From: Burkholderiales bacterium
GTDB taxonomy: Bacteria > Pseudomonadota > Gammaproteobacteria > Burkholderiales > Burkholderiaceae_C
Assembly (NCBI GenBank): GCA_947372465.1
Contig: CANBTT010000095.1
Location: forward strand, 1-64,000
DNA length: 64,000 bases
Direction of reading: 5' to 3'
Every line of letters begins with the position of its first letter. Within the stretch, counting starts at the first letter, position 1. The position numbers and the translations under genes were made by a program. The notes beneath the pieces were generated by a model, which saw only the letters and a list, made by a program, of their open reading frames with translations, was not told where the DNA came from and did no database searches. Below are positions 7,756-16,705 of this stretch, piece by piece.

Positions 7756-8961
7756 ATGAACTCAAGCGCCACTCCACCCAACCTCTCAAATTCAACACGC
7801 CAAAAGGGATTGACTGTGATCGCAGGCGCGGTCCTCATTGGCGCGCTCTCCTACAGTGCATGGCAATGGTTCAATGCTCGAAACATCGAGAGCACCGACA
7901 ACGCCTACGTGATGGGAAACGTGGTTCAAATCACCCCACAGATTGCTGGCACCGTTGTCGCCATCCGGGTTGATGAAGCAGACCGCGTGAACAGTGGTCA
8001 AGTGTTGATCAAGATGGACCCCTCGGATACAAAACTGGCCTTTGATCAAGCCGCTGAACAGCTCGCTCAAAGCACACGTGAAGTGAGCGCGCTATTGATC
8101 AACAACAACGTTTTAGAAGAACAAGTCAAGATCAAGCAGTCTGAGCTTGAACGCGTTCAACACGAGTTGCAAAAATCACAAGACGACCTCTCACGACGCA
8201 CCCTGGTTGCCTCCATCGGCGGCGTGGGCAAGGAGGAGTTAGAACACGCCAGCAAACAAGTTGAAGTGAGCAAAAATTTACTCTCTTCAGCGCAAGCTGC
8301 TTTACAAAGCGCAAAAGACCAATTGTTGGCCAACCGCACCCTCACACAAAGTGCGACCCTTGCTGATCACCCAACCCTCAAGCGAGCGGCCAGCAAATTA
8401 AGTGAAGCCGCTCTTGCGACCCAAAGAAGTCAACTGGTCTCACCCATAGACGGCCATGTGGCCAAACGTTTTGTTCAACTCGGCCAACGTGTTTCCCCTG
8501 GAACCCCACTGATGACTTTGGTCAATTTGGACCAGTTGTGGGTAGAGGCCAACTTCAAGGAAGTACAACTGCGCAACATTCGCATTGGCCAAGAAGTTGA
8601 ACTCACCGCCGATGTCTATGGCTCTCAAGTGGTTTATCACGGAAAAGTTCTAGGACTTGGATCGGGGACAGGTGCTGCTTTTTCACTGCTGCCGGCTCAA
8701 AATGCAACGGGCAACTGGATCAAAATTGTTCAACGCGTGCCGGTTCGAATCGCCCTAGACCCCAAAGAATTGAAACAAAACCCCCTGCGCATTGGACTCT
8801 CTATGGATGTGGGTGTGCACACCCAAGACAAGTCGGGAGAATTCATCGCGCAGACCCCCAGAACTGACGAAGCCTCAAGCACCAAGGCGTTTGAGAGCCC
8901 AGCCAAGGCGAGCGATGATTTGGTACAAAGCATCATCAAAAACAATTCAGTTGCCAAGTGA
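7756..8961 (+). CDS. emrA: HlyD/EmrA-family efflux periplasmic adaptor
   Basis: A 401-residue membrane fusion protein anchored by one N-terminal helix (about residues 18-36) and otherwise periplasmic. After the helix comes the family hallmark S-T-D-N-A-Y-V, then a first half-lipoyl domain (Q-I-A-G-T-V), a long coiled-coil hairpin (about 90-200), the second half-lipoyl piece (S-P-I-D-G-H-V-A-K-R) and a beta-barrel domain. It links the MFS pump encoded 16 bases downstream with the outer-membrane factor upstream. The A/T-rich 94-base gap before it has no clear terminator, so co-transcription with the upstream gene is likely. Confidence 0.93.
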   Translation: MNSSATPPNLSNSTRQKGLTVIAGAVLIGALSYSAWQWFNARNIESTDNAYVMGNVVQITPQIAGTVVAIRVDEADRVNSGQVLIKMDPSDTKLAFDQAAEQLAQSTREVSALLINNNVLEEQVKIKQSELERVQHELQKSQDDLSRRTLVASIGGVGKEELEHASKQVEVSKNLLSSAQAALQSAKDQLLANRTLTQSATLADHPTLKRAASKLSEAALATQRSQLVSPIDGHVAKRFVQLGQRVSPGTPLMTLVNLDQLWVEANFKEVQLRNIRIGQEVELTADVYGSQVVYHGKVLGLGSGTGAAFSLLPAQNATGNWIKIVQRVPVRIALDPKELKQNPLRIGLSMDVGVHTQDKSGEFIAQTPRTDEASSTKAFESPAKASDDLVQSIIKNNSVAK

Positions 8962-8977
8962 AGCACCTTCACACGCC

Positions 8978-10588
8978 ATGACACAAAGCCCCACACAAAG
9001 CGCACCCAAGCCCATTGAGCCTTTACAAGGCATGGAACTCTTGCTTGGGACACTCAGCCTGTCCTTGGCCACCTTCATGAATGTGCTGGACTCCTCGATT
9101 GCCAACGTATCCATTCCAGGCATCTCGGGCGATTTGGGTGTCAGTCCAAGTCAAGGCACATGGGTGATCACAAGTTTTGGGGTGGCCAATGCCATTTCCG
9201 TGCCCTTAACGGGTTGGTTGACACAACGCTTTGGTGCGGTGCGTCTTTTCACCTTGAGCATTTTGCTCTTTATGCTGACGTCCTTTTTATGCGGCTTTGC
9301 TTCTTCCATTGAGGCACTCGTCCTCTTTAGAGTCTTCCAAGGCTTGGTTGCTGGCCCCATGATTCCCTTGTCACAAACACTGCTGCTGAGCAGTTACCCG
9401 AAAGCAAAGGCAGGCATGGCGTTGGCGCTTTGGGGCATGACCACTTTGGTCGCCCCAGTGGTGGGCCCATTGCTGGGTGGATGGATCACGGATAATTTCA
9501 GCTGGCCCTGGATCTTTTATATCAATGTGCCCGTGGGCATCATCGCGGCGGCATTGACCTGGATCCTTTACCGCAAGAGAGAGACGCCCATTCAAAAACG
9601 TCCAATCGACTCGGTGGGTTTGAGTTTGTTATTTATTTGGGTGGGGTCATTGCAACTGATGCTGGACAAAGGCAAGGAGCTTGACTGGTTCAACTCGAGC
9701 ACCATCGTGGTTTTAGGTGTGCTCGCACTTGTGTCTTTTATTGTATTTTTGGTTTGGGAGTTGACCGATGAGCACCCCGTAGTGGACTTGAAGTTATTTG
9801 CAAAACCCAACTTCATTTTTGGCTGCTTGTCTTTGTCCATTGCTTACGGACTCTTTTTTGGAAATTTGGTAATTTTGCCACTGTGGCTTCAACAATGGAT
9901 GGGCTACACGGCCACCACCGCCGGCATGGCATTGGCACCCGTGGGCTTTTTTGCGATCTTGCTGACCCCCTTGGTTGGTAAAAAAGTCAATGTATGGGAC
10001 CCTCGCGTCATGGCCACTGTTGCCTTCATTCTTTTTGCCTTGGTCCTTTGGATGAGATCGCATTTCAGCACCCAGTCCACCTTTGAAATCATTTTGATTC
10101 CCACCCTGATTCAAGGCGCTGCTTTGGCCTTGTTTTTCATTCCACTGACAACCGTGACGCTCGCGGGTTTGCCGCCTGAAAGAATCCCAGCTGCTGCTGG
10201 TTTGTCAAACTTTGTAAGAATTACAGCAGGCGCCATGGGCACCTCTATAGCAACCACACTTTGGGAGCAAAGAGCTGCACTTCACCACGCCCACCTCGTT
10301 GAGCCATTGAATCAGGGTTCAGGAGCGATGGCACAAGCCAGCGCAGAACTTGCTCGACTTGGTTTGTCGCCAACACAGATACTTGCTCAAATTAACCGAC
10401 TGATTGACCAGCAAGCCTATACAAGGGCGGCGGACGACATCTTCTTGGCCTCTGGTTGGATTTTCTTGGCTCTGATTGGCTTGATTTGGTTTGCACAAAG
10501 GCCGTCCAAGATGACAAGCCCTACAAAAGGCAAGGCCACTAGCGCATTGGATGAGTCCAATGCAAGTGCTCAAGCAAGTGCGCACTGA
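8978..10588 (+). CDS. emrB: DHA2-family MFS multidrug exporter (EmrB-like)
   Basis: A 536-residue drug:H+ antiporter of the 14-helix DHA2 family in the inner membrane. Its first helix carries the D-S-S-I-A-N-V-S-I-P motif of EmrB-type pumps, followed by W-V-I-T-S-F in helix 2. The start M-T-Q-S-P-T-Q is chosen because it lies just past the adaptor stop; the reading frame stays open further upstream inside emrA, but that would overlap it by ~60 codons. The gene closes the marR-outer-membrane factor-emrA-emrB operon. The exported compound is unknown; fatty acids, uncouplers and aromatic acids are known substrates in the family. Confidence 0.93.
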   Translation: MTQSPTQSAPKPIEPLQGMELLLGTLSLSLATFMNVLDSSIANVSIPGISGDLGVSPSQGTWVITSFGVANAISVPLTGWLTQRFGAVRLFTLSILLFMLTSFLCGFASSIEALVLFRVFQGLVAGPMIPLSQTLLLSSYPKAKAGMALALWGMTTLVAPVVGPLLGGWITDNFSWPWIFYINVPVGIIAAALTWILYRKRETPIQKRPIDSVGLSLLFIWVGSLQLMLDKGKELDWFNSSTIVVLGVLALVSFIVFLVWELTDEHPVVDLKLFAKPNFIFGCLSLSIAYGLFFGNLVILPLWLQQWMGYTATTAGMALAPVGFFAILLTPLVGKKVNVWDPRVMATVAFILFALVLWMRSHFSTQSTFEIILIPTLIQGAALALFFIPLTTVTLAGLPPERIPAAAGLSNFVRITAGAMGTSIATTLWEQRAALHHAHLVEPLNQGSGAMAQASAELARLGLSPTQILAQINRLIDQQAYTRAADDIFLASGWIFLALIGLIWFAQRPSKMTSPTKGKATSALDESNASAQASAH

Positions 10589-10642
10589 AGACGTCTTTCC
10601 ACAAGAACCCGACCATGGGCCAGGAACCAAGGATCTCAGGGA

Positions 10643-10978
10643 TTATTTTGCGCCAACTTTATGAGAAGCATTGCTTGATTCAGTGCAAATATTCCAGACC
10701 ATTTCCTTGGGCTCCGCATCGGATTTAACGCTCCCTTTTCCCAATGGTGCATCGTAATCATAAAACCATTGCTTGACGCCATCAACTTCCCTTTGGTAAG
10801 AAAAGAGTTGATAGTGAGCGCCGTTTTCACAGCGTCCAGAAAACAAAAATTCTTGCTCGTCATTTCCCAAAACATTGCTGGCCAAAGATGTGTGCTGCCA
10901 TGCCAAGGCCGCAAAGGTCACAGCCGTCAGCGTTGACAACAAAAGGGAGATATTGGTTTTTTTAAATAGATTTTGCAT
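10643..10978 (-). CDS. Small exported protein of unknown function
   Basis: A 111-residue protein with a clear N-terminal signal or anchor (K-K-T-N-I-S-L-L-L-S to about residue 30), then a short soluble domain with two cysteines (G-R-C-E-N and W-N-I-C-T) that could form a disulphide in the periplasm. I do not recognise a family. It lies downstream of the histidine kinase operon on the same strand but 228 bases away, and nested palindromes in that gap suggest its own regulated promoter. It converges on the efflux pump gene, with only 54 bases between stops. Confidence 0.7.
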   Translation of the reverse strand: MQNLFKKTNISLLLSTLTAVTFAALAWQHTSLASNVLGNDEQEFLFSGRCENGAHYQLFSYQREVDGVKQWFYDYDAPLGKGSVKSDAEPKEMVWNICTESSNASHKVGAK

Positions 10979-11082
10979 GGCTTTATCTTAATGAATCACA
11001 CCAAATGCATCTATAGCGAATCAGTACTAGATTAAAAGTCATCAATACCCGCAAGTGGGAAATATGATGCCTTTTTTGTAAG

Positions 11083-11107
11083 GTTTGCGTTATGTATACA
11101 TGCAAAC
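11083..11107. promoter_or_regulatory. Nested palindromes upstream of the small exported protein
   Basis: GTTTGC and GCAAAC enclose a perfect 10-bp palindrome, ATGTATACAT. The site lies about 105 bases before the start of the minus-strand exported-protein gene and could be its operator. The binding protein is unknown; the LuxR-type response regulator encoded upstream is one candidate. Confidence 0.4.
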
Positions 11108-11206
11108 GGAAGTCCCACCCTAAGGGATATACACATGTGCGGAGAAAATTTAAGCCTCAGTTCACCCACCAAAGAACTTGCCGCTGTTCACAAGAGTATT
11201 CAAATT

Positions 11207-12970
11207 TTATGCTTTATTATTTTGCAGCACTGCTTCAAGAGTACTGAGAACTTTTTGAAATGTGACAGGCTTATAAAGTATGGGGACATTTAACTCAGCA
11301 AACAAATGGATATGCTCTGGCGAGGTATCTGCAGTCACAATCACGGCTGGGATTTCACAATTAAAGTCCTCCCTCAGTTTCTGAATGATCAGATTTCCTG
11401 TTGTTTGCTTGAGTCGGTAATCGCTGAGAATACAATCAATGTAATCAACCGATTCAAGTTGATTTTTTAACTCTTCAAGCGTTTCTGACAACACAATGAC
11501 TTGCGCTCCCTGTTCAGCAATGGTTTGACGATAAGCATCCACAATAATGCCATCATCTTCAATGATGGCAATCCGTTTGCCCTTCAATGAACTAGATCTA
11601 TCCAAGTCTGCGCTGAGAGAATAATGACTCGCATCAAGACTTTTATTTTGTCGCTCTACAACGGAATACCGAGTTATGACTGTAAAGTCTGAACCGATGC
11701 CTTGGGTAGAGTTAACCTTTACGCTTGCGTCGATAAGCTCACTCAAGCGCTTGACAATCGTCAACCCCAAACCCAACCCTTCATGGGCACTTCTGGTGAA
11801 GTCAGCTCGATAAAATTCATTAAAGATATTTTGCAAGTCAAAAGCAGAAATACCTACACCACTATCAACGACAGAGACGGCCAGAGCACCAGATTCAACC
11901 CAGAATTTTATTTTTACATGCCCCTGCTCAGTGTATTGAACCGCATTGAGTGCCAAGTTCAATAGTATTTGCTGCAAAATAAGCTTGTCGCCTTTGATTT
12001 GCAAAGGGGGACTTTCAATCTCCAAGAGGATGCCCTTTGCACTGGCTCTGGGTTTGACAATTTCAATCAATAAATCGTTCAAATCCGACAAATAAAAATC
12101 GACTTCGTTGACCTCCGTTATATGTGCATCCAATTTGCTCATGTTCAACAATGAGTCAAACATCGTATTCAATACAGTGATCCCATTTTTAATTTTTTGA
12201 AATATTTTATTTTCTTCGTCTGCTAAATTTTTATAATTAACAAGTCCAAGATGCAAATTAACTGCATGAAGCGGCTGCCGCAAGTCATGACTGGCAGCAG
12301 CAATGAATTTTGATTTGGCTACATTTGCGGCTACTGATTGGTCTCTCTCGTTGGCCAACTCCTGATAAAGCAATTCATTTCTAAATCTCAGGTTGACTGA
12401 ATCCTCGAAAGTTTTTGAAAAACTTCTAGATATCCCTAAAACCACCAAGTACAAAGACGCCAAGCCGATCGCAAATGGCCAAGGAAAGACATTGATCGGC
12501 CACATCAAAGTACTCATAGCCGGTATCATGATTGGCAGAGTGAAAGAATAAAAAGTAGGTCCATTTACACTATAAGCAAACATACTGGAGATCATTGCTG
12601 CAGTGGTCATGTACACATAAATCATTCGATTGACCATTGACAAATCTACAGCCATCAATGGCCACCCCATTCCCCATCCCAGACCAACCAACCCAATAGC
12701 AAACGTGATTTTTTTTAAATCTGTTTGCGGATCCATGATTTTTTCGGCGTTGAATTCCAATTTGTAAAGGATGGTTGTTCGAATGGCAACCACAAAAAGC
12801 ATATAACCCAACCAGGCATAAAAAAAGCTGGGCCTCACCTCATCCTTAAACATGGGAATGCAGAGCAATGGGGCCAAGATGTTCGCCGCTGTCGCTGAGC
12901 GAGCCGCTTTTACAATATGCGCCGACTTTTCACGAAGCAAATGTAATTGATTTATTTTATTTTCTGACAT
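11207..12970 (-). CDS. Hybrid sensor histidine kinase with receiver domain
   Basis: A 587-residue membrane kinase. Residues 30-180 hold about six hydrophobic segments with no large periplasmic domain, so the signal may be sensed in the membrane. The phosphorylated His is H228 in A-A-A-S-H-D-L-R-Q-P-L. The ATPase domain shows the N box (L-N-L-A-L-N-A-V), D-S-G-V-G-I and the G2 box G-L-G-L-G-L. The C-terminal receiver domain has E-D-D near 471, phospho-acceptor D517 (I-L-S-D-Y-R) and K567 (L-Y-K-P-V). The response regulator gene lies 41 bases upstream on the same strand, so they form a two-component pair. Target genes are not known. Confidence 0.94.
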   Translation of the reverse strand: MSENKINQLHLLREKSAHIVKAARSATAANILAPLLCIPMFKDEVRPSFFYAWLGYMLFVVAIRTTILYKLEFNAEKIMDPQTDLKKITFAIGLVGLGWGMGWPLMAVDLSMVNRMIYVYMTTAAMISSMFAYSVNGPTFYSFTLPIMIPAMSTLMWPINVFPWPFAIGLASLYLVVLGISRSFSKTFEDSVNLRFRNELLYQELANERDQSVAANVAKSKFIAAASHDLRQPLHAVNLHLGLVNYKNLADEENKIFQKIKNGITVLNTMFDSLLNMSKLDAHITEVNEVDFYLSDLNDLLIEIVKPRASAKGILLEIESPPLQIKGDKLILQQILLNLALNAVQYTEQGHVKIKFWVESGALAVSVVDSGVGISAFDLQNIFNEFYRADFTRSAHEGLGLGLTIVKRLSELIDASVKVNSTQGIGSDFTVITRYSVVERQNKSLDASHYSLSADLDRSSSLKGKRIAIIEDDGIIVDAYRQTIAEQGAQVIVLSETLEELKNQLESVDYIDCILSDYRLKQTTGNLIIQKLREDFNCEIPAVIVTADTSPEHIHLFAELNVPILYKPVTFQKVLSTLEAVLQNNKA

Positions 12971-13011
12971 TTGAAAATCTCAATCGACTCAACTGGTTTG
13001 AATAATCAAAA

Positions 13012-13635
13012 TTAAAGCATTGATAGCTTTTGAGCCTTGACTACAGCTTGCGTTCTATTAAAAACTTTTAGCTCTTTAAAAATCTGATAAATGTGAATTT
13101 TTACTGTTTGCTCGCTAATTTCCAATTGACTGGCAATGATTTTGTTGGGGTGACCTAGTGCAACGAGTCGCAACACCTCTTGCTGTCGCGTCGTTAATTT
13201 GAATTTTGCTGACACGTCAGTGTCAGCCGATTCACTCTTGACAGATTGGTTCGTAAAAAGTGAAATGAGTTTCTTTGAAATAAATTCTGCAGTGTTGTTT
13301 TTGGAAATGAAAAAAGTTGCACCAGCCGATACACTTTTTGGCTCCCAAACCTTTTCATCCAATCCAGAGATGGCAACAACATGCTCAACGGCTTCCAGAG
13401 AATTAAATACTTTGATACTGAGCGCGCCACTTAAACCGGGCATCAAAATATCCAACAAAACAATCCATTTGTGAGAGCTGGCCTTGATTAAATCTATGCC
13501 GTCGCCAGTTGAACTGACTGCGTGAATCTGAACATCAAAGGCGGAAAGATCTTTTGTAAGTCTTGCGCTGATGGCATCACGATAGACAGGATGATCATCA
13601 ATGATCATGAGGGATTGTTTGACTGATGAATTCAT
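13012..13635 (-). CDS. LuxR/NarL-family response regulator
   Basis: A 207-residue DNA-binding response regulator. The receiver domain (1-125) has D13/D14 in M-I-I-D-D-H and the phospho-acceptor D62 in V-L-L-D-I-L-M-P. The C-terminal LuxR-type helix-turn-helix starts at L-T-T-R-Q-Q-E-V-L-R and includes E-I-S-E-Q-T-V-K-I-H. The ATG at M-N-S-S is preferred over a GTG ten codons upstream because the receiver domain begins soon after it; neither start has a good ribosome binding site. Phosphotransfer from the adjacent hybrid kinase is the likely input. Confidence 0.93.
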   Translation of the reverse strand: MNSSVKQSLMIIDDHPVYRDAISARLTKDLSAFDVQIHAVSSTGDGIDLIKASSHKWIVLLDILMPGLSGALSIKVFNSLEAVEHVVAISGLDEKVWEPKSVSAGATFFISKNNTAEFISKKLISLFTNQSVKSESADTDVSAKFKLTTRQQEVLRLVALGHPNKIIASQLEISEQTVKIHIYQIFKELKVFNRTQAVVKAQKLSML

Positions 13636-13977
13636 AAATTTTGTGTCACATACTAAGTCACACACACAAATATCTCAATACGCAATTGGTGGGAGGTTCA
13701 ATGAACAGGCGCCCTGCAACAATACATACTTAAAGACTCATTTATCTGAAAATATGTTTTTTTTAGAGGCTTAAAGGATTCAGAGTTTAACCGTTTAGAC
13801 AATACCGCATACTTACTGAAAATTGACGACTGAATTTATCCATGTTTTGAAGAATAAAAATTCCCTATAAACCGTTTCTTTGAATAAAAATTATTCAATT
13901 TCTTCTTGCAACTCTTTGCGTAGATTGAGGTGCTCATTTTCAAAGTACTCTCTAAATCAAAACAACTCGATTGCACA
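13636..13977. other. A/T-rich gene-free stretch
   Basis: About 340 bases between the response regulator start and the radical SAM gene end. It should contain the promoter of the regulator/kinase operon. The only structure I see is TTGAATAA-AAA-TTATTCAA (13880-13898), an inverted repeat that could be an operator or a weak terminator for neither-certain strand. Confidence 0.5.
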
Positions 13978-15618
13978 TCATCCTATGACTGCGTTTCCGT
14001 GACGATCTTGGCGAGAATGCAGCGAATGCCCCATCCCACTGGATTGATCCACTTCGCCAACAACAGGCTTGTGCCCACCTAAGGGTAGTTTTGCCTGAGC
14101 CAAACAAGCGGGCCTTCCACGTGCTCCACTTGTCACGTAATCATTGAGCAAATGATTTTTAACAATGTCAACATCAATGCCACGCTCTACAGTGAGGTAA
14201 ACAAAGATGGTATCAACGAGCTCTTCAAGGCTCAATCCGTACGATTTTCCAAATCTTGACCAAAGAAAGTCCGAAAGACTCCAAAAAGACCAAAATGGTG
14301 AGCACCCTGGCGTTGAAGATTGAAAAACCAAGGTCAATGTATTTTTAAAACGACCCGAATTGGCCACCAAGTCCCAAAACTTTGCCATTCGCGTAAATCG
14401 CTTCAAAGTCTCTTGATCCAGCACTTTAGTTTGACGCACGACATAGGGCGGCGCTTCGTCATAAACCATTTCAAAGGTTTGTGTATGTCTAGACAAAGGC
14501 GTGCCACGTAAACGCTTTAAGATTCCGAGCTGAATTTCATGGGGCCCAATTTCAATCAATCGATCGAACCCCAAGGCGAAACTATCCAAGGTTTCACCCG
14601 GGAGACCAAAAATCAAATCGGTGTGCAAGTGTGCATTGGAGGACGTCAACAACCAACGCAAATTGGCCTCAGTTTGCGCATTGTCTTGTTTTCTAGAAAT
14701 CAGCTTTTGAACCTCCGCGTTAAAGGTCTGAATGCCGACCTCAAATTGAAGCACACCGGGCGGGAACTGAGCAATCAGATTTTTTAAGCGATCGGGCAAA
14801 TGGTCTGGAATCACTTCAAAGTGAACAAAAAGCGATTGAGATTCGTTTTGCTCTAGACGGTCCAAAAAAAACTGTAATATTTTTATCGATGCATCAATTT
14901 TTAAATTGAAGGTGCGATCCACAAACTTAAAGTTTCTTGCGCCTCTTTTGTAGAGCACTTCGAGCTCATTCAAAAACGGGGAAAGATCGAAAGCCCATGC
15001 TGTCTTGTCGATGGAGCTCAAGCAAAATTCACACTTGAAGGGACAGCCTCGCGAGGCCTCGACATAGAGCACACGGTTGGCCAAATCATCATCCGTGAAT
15101 TTTTTGTAGGGCAATTCAATTTGATCGAGTTCAGGCTGCTCGCCTTGAATTATTTTCATCAAAGGCTTTGGGCCATGCACCAAAGCCATGCACAACTTTG
15201 GAAAACTCACATCGCCCCAACCCGTGATGACATGATCGGCCAAGCGAACGATTTCCTGTGCGTCGGTCTCATGACTCACCTCTGGACCACCAAGGACAAC
15301 TTTGATGGCGGGTCGTGCCTGCTTGAGCAATCGGACCAATTCAGTGGTTTGCAAGACGTTCCAAATGTAGACCCCAAAGCCAATCACTTGGGTTTGCCCA
15401 ACTCGTTCAGCACCGACAGCAGCCAATAACTCATCGGCCATGTCCTGGGGTTTTCGGCTCAAGGTAAATTCAATCAATGCGGTATTTTTTGCAAGGTCCT
15501 CACTTGCGTGGCGAGACATGTTCGCAAGCAAATAACGCAGCCCCAAAGAGGCATGAATGTATTTTGCATTGATGGTGCAAAGAATGATAGATGAAGCAGA
15601 GTTCACGGGATTGAGCAT
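13978..15618 (-). CDS. B12-binding radical SAM protein
   Basis: A 546-residue protein with an N-terminal cobalamin-binding-like Rossmann domain (about 10-140, including V-V-L-G-G-P-E-V-S) and a radical SAM core. The [4Fe-4S] cysteines are C192, C196 and C199 in G-C-P-F-K-C-E-F-C. A C-terminal extension follows, resembling the DUF4080 type found in such proteins. The usual D-x-H of true B12 sites is not evident, so cobalamin binding is uncertain. Members of this class modify small molecules or cofactors, but the substrate of this branch is not known. It stands alone, with no functional partner next to it. Confidence 0.88.
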   Translation of the reverse strand: MLNPVNSASSIILCTINAKYIHASLGLRYLLANMSRHASEDLAKNTALIEFTLSRKPQDMADELLAAVGAERVGQTQVIGFGVYIWNVLQTTELVRLLKQARPAIKVVLGGPEVSHETDAQEIVRLADHVITGWGDVSFPKLCMALVHGPKPLMKIIQGEQPELDQIELPYKKFTDDDLANRVLYVEASRGCPFKCEFCLSSIDKTAWAFDLSPFLNELEVLYKRGARNFKFVDRTFNLKIDASIKILQFFLDRLEQNESQSLFVHFEVIPDHLPDRLKNLIAQFPPGVLQFEVGIQTFNAEVQKLISRKQDNAQTEANLRWLLTSSNAHLHTDLIFGLPGETLDSFALGFDRLIEIGPHEIQLGILKRLRGTPLSRHTQTFEMVYDEAPPYVVRQTKVLDQETLKRFTRMAKFWDLVANSGRFKNTLTLVFQSSTPGCSPFWSFWSLSDFLWSRFGKSYGLSLEELVDTIFVYLTVERGIDVDIVKNHLLNDYVTSGARGRPACLAQAKLPLGGHKPVVGEVDQSSGMGHSLHSRQDRHGNAVIG

Positions 15619-15696
15619 GTCGATATTATCAACGCTAAAGTAGAAGATGCGTTGAATACTTGCATACGTGCATGACTCTCTTTGCCTTCAATGAGC

Positions 15697-15733
15697 AAAA
15701 AAAAGCATGGGCTGAATATTTTGGCCCATGCTT
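15697..15733 (-). terminator. Intrinsic terminator of the FAH/dioxygenase operon
   Basis: A 10-bp perfect stem (AAGCATGGGC with GCCCATGCTT) around an 11-base loop is followed, on the minus strand, by eight T residues. It lies 61 bases past the FAH-family gene stop. Confidence 0.9.
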
Positions 15734-15793
15734 CATAAAAAAACCAAAAAATCGGCCTTCGTCCCAACGAGCAATGCCAACAACTAGGCGGCT

Positions 15794-16663
15794 TTATTCA
15801 TCCGCGATGGTGTTGCTCAAAACACCAATGCCTTCAATATCGATCTCACAGACATCTCCCGGCTTCATCCACACGGGAGGCGTTCTAGCATAGCCAACGC
15901 CTGCAGGTGTGCCTGTGATGATCACATCACCAGGCTCCATGGTCATGCACTCCGTGATAATGCACAAAGATTCGACCACGCCCCATAAAAAATCATTGGT
16001 ATTGGCATCTTGCATGGTCTTGCCGTTGAGTCGAGTTTGAATTCTGAGGCCGTTTGCAGCTTCAGGCAACTCTTCAGGCGTGACCAAACAAGGTCCAAAA
16101 CCACCTGTCTGATCAAAATTTTTACCCAGCGTCCATTGTGAAGACTTTCTTTGGAAGTCCCTGATAGAGCCATCATTGAAACAGGCGTATCCTGCGACAT
16201 GCGCCAATGCATTTTGTGGCGTCAGATGACGTGCACGCTTGCCAATGACCAAAGCCAACTCGGCCTCATAATCCAATTTATCACTTGCTCGGGGACGAAT
16301 CAAAGGCGCTTGGTGAGCAGCCAAAGAGGCATTGCCTCTTAGAAAGAAGCTGGGGAATTCTGGTCTAGCATTGCCTCCCTCTTTGGCATGGTCTGCATAA
16401 TTCAAACCCATGCAAACCACCTTGGAGGGATTTTCAATCAATGTTTTGTATTTGACTTTGGACAACGACTTGTATGAACTTGTGGGCGCACGCTTGGCTT
16501 GATCATAGGCTTGCGCCAGGCCATCAGGGATTTTGATCAGTTCGAGCAAGTCGTTGGGTAATTTTGAACCCAAACTTGCAAAGTCAACGAATTCTTTTGC
16601 ATCTGCGCTCAACAAAACCCCAACACTTGAATGGCCCTTTTGTTCAAAACTAAAAAATCTCAT
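15794..16663 (-). CDS. Fumarylacetoacetate hydrolase (FAH) family protein
   Basis: A 289-residue member of the FAH superfamily, which hydrolyses or decarboxylates beta-diketo acids and related ring-cleavage products with a divalent metal. The core starts at V-C-M-G-L-N-Y-A-D-H-A; metal ligands are expected in D-Y-E-A-E-L-A (E133, E135) and the D of N-D-G-S-I-R-D-F. The domain ends with the typical G-D-V-I-I-T-G-T-P-A-G-V-G. It follows the intradiol dioxygenase by 42 bases and is probably in the same transcript, so its substrate may derive from that ring cleavage. It might also serve the gentisate pathway as fumarylpyruvate hydrolase, which is otherwise missing here. Confidence 0.9.
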   Translation of the reverse strand: MRFFSFEQKGHSSVGVLLSADAKEFVDFASLGSKLPNDLLELIKIPDGLAQAYDQAKRAPTSSYKSLSKVKYKTLIENPSKVVCMGLNYADHAKEGGNARPEFPSFFLRGNASLAAHQAPLIRPRASDKLDYEAELALVIGKRARHLTPQNALAHVAGYACFNDGSIRDFQRKSSQWTLGKNFDQTGGFGPCLVTPEELPEAANGLRIQTRLNGKTMQDANTNDFLWGVVESLCIITECMTMEPGDVIITGTPAGVGYARTPPVWMKPGDVCEIDIEGIGVLSNTIADE

Positions 16664-16705
16664 AAAACAGTCTCTCTTTCTAAAACAGTCATCGGTCTAA
16701 AAAAA

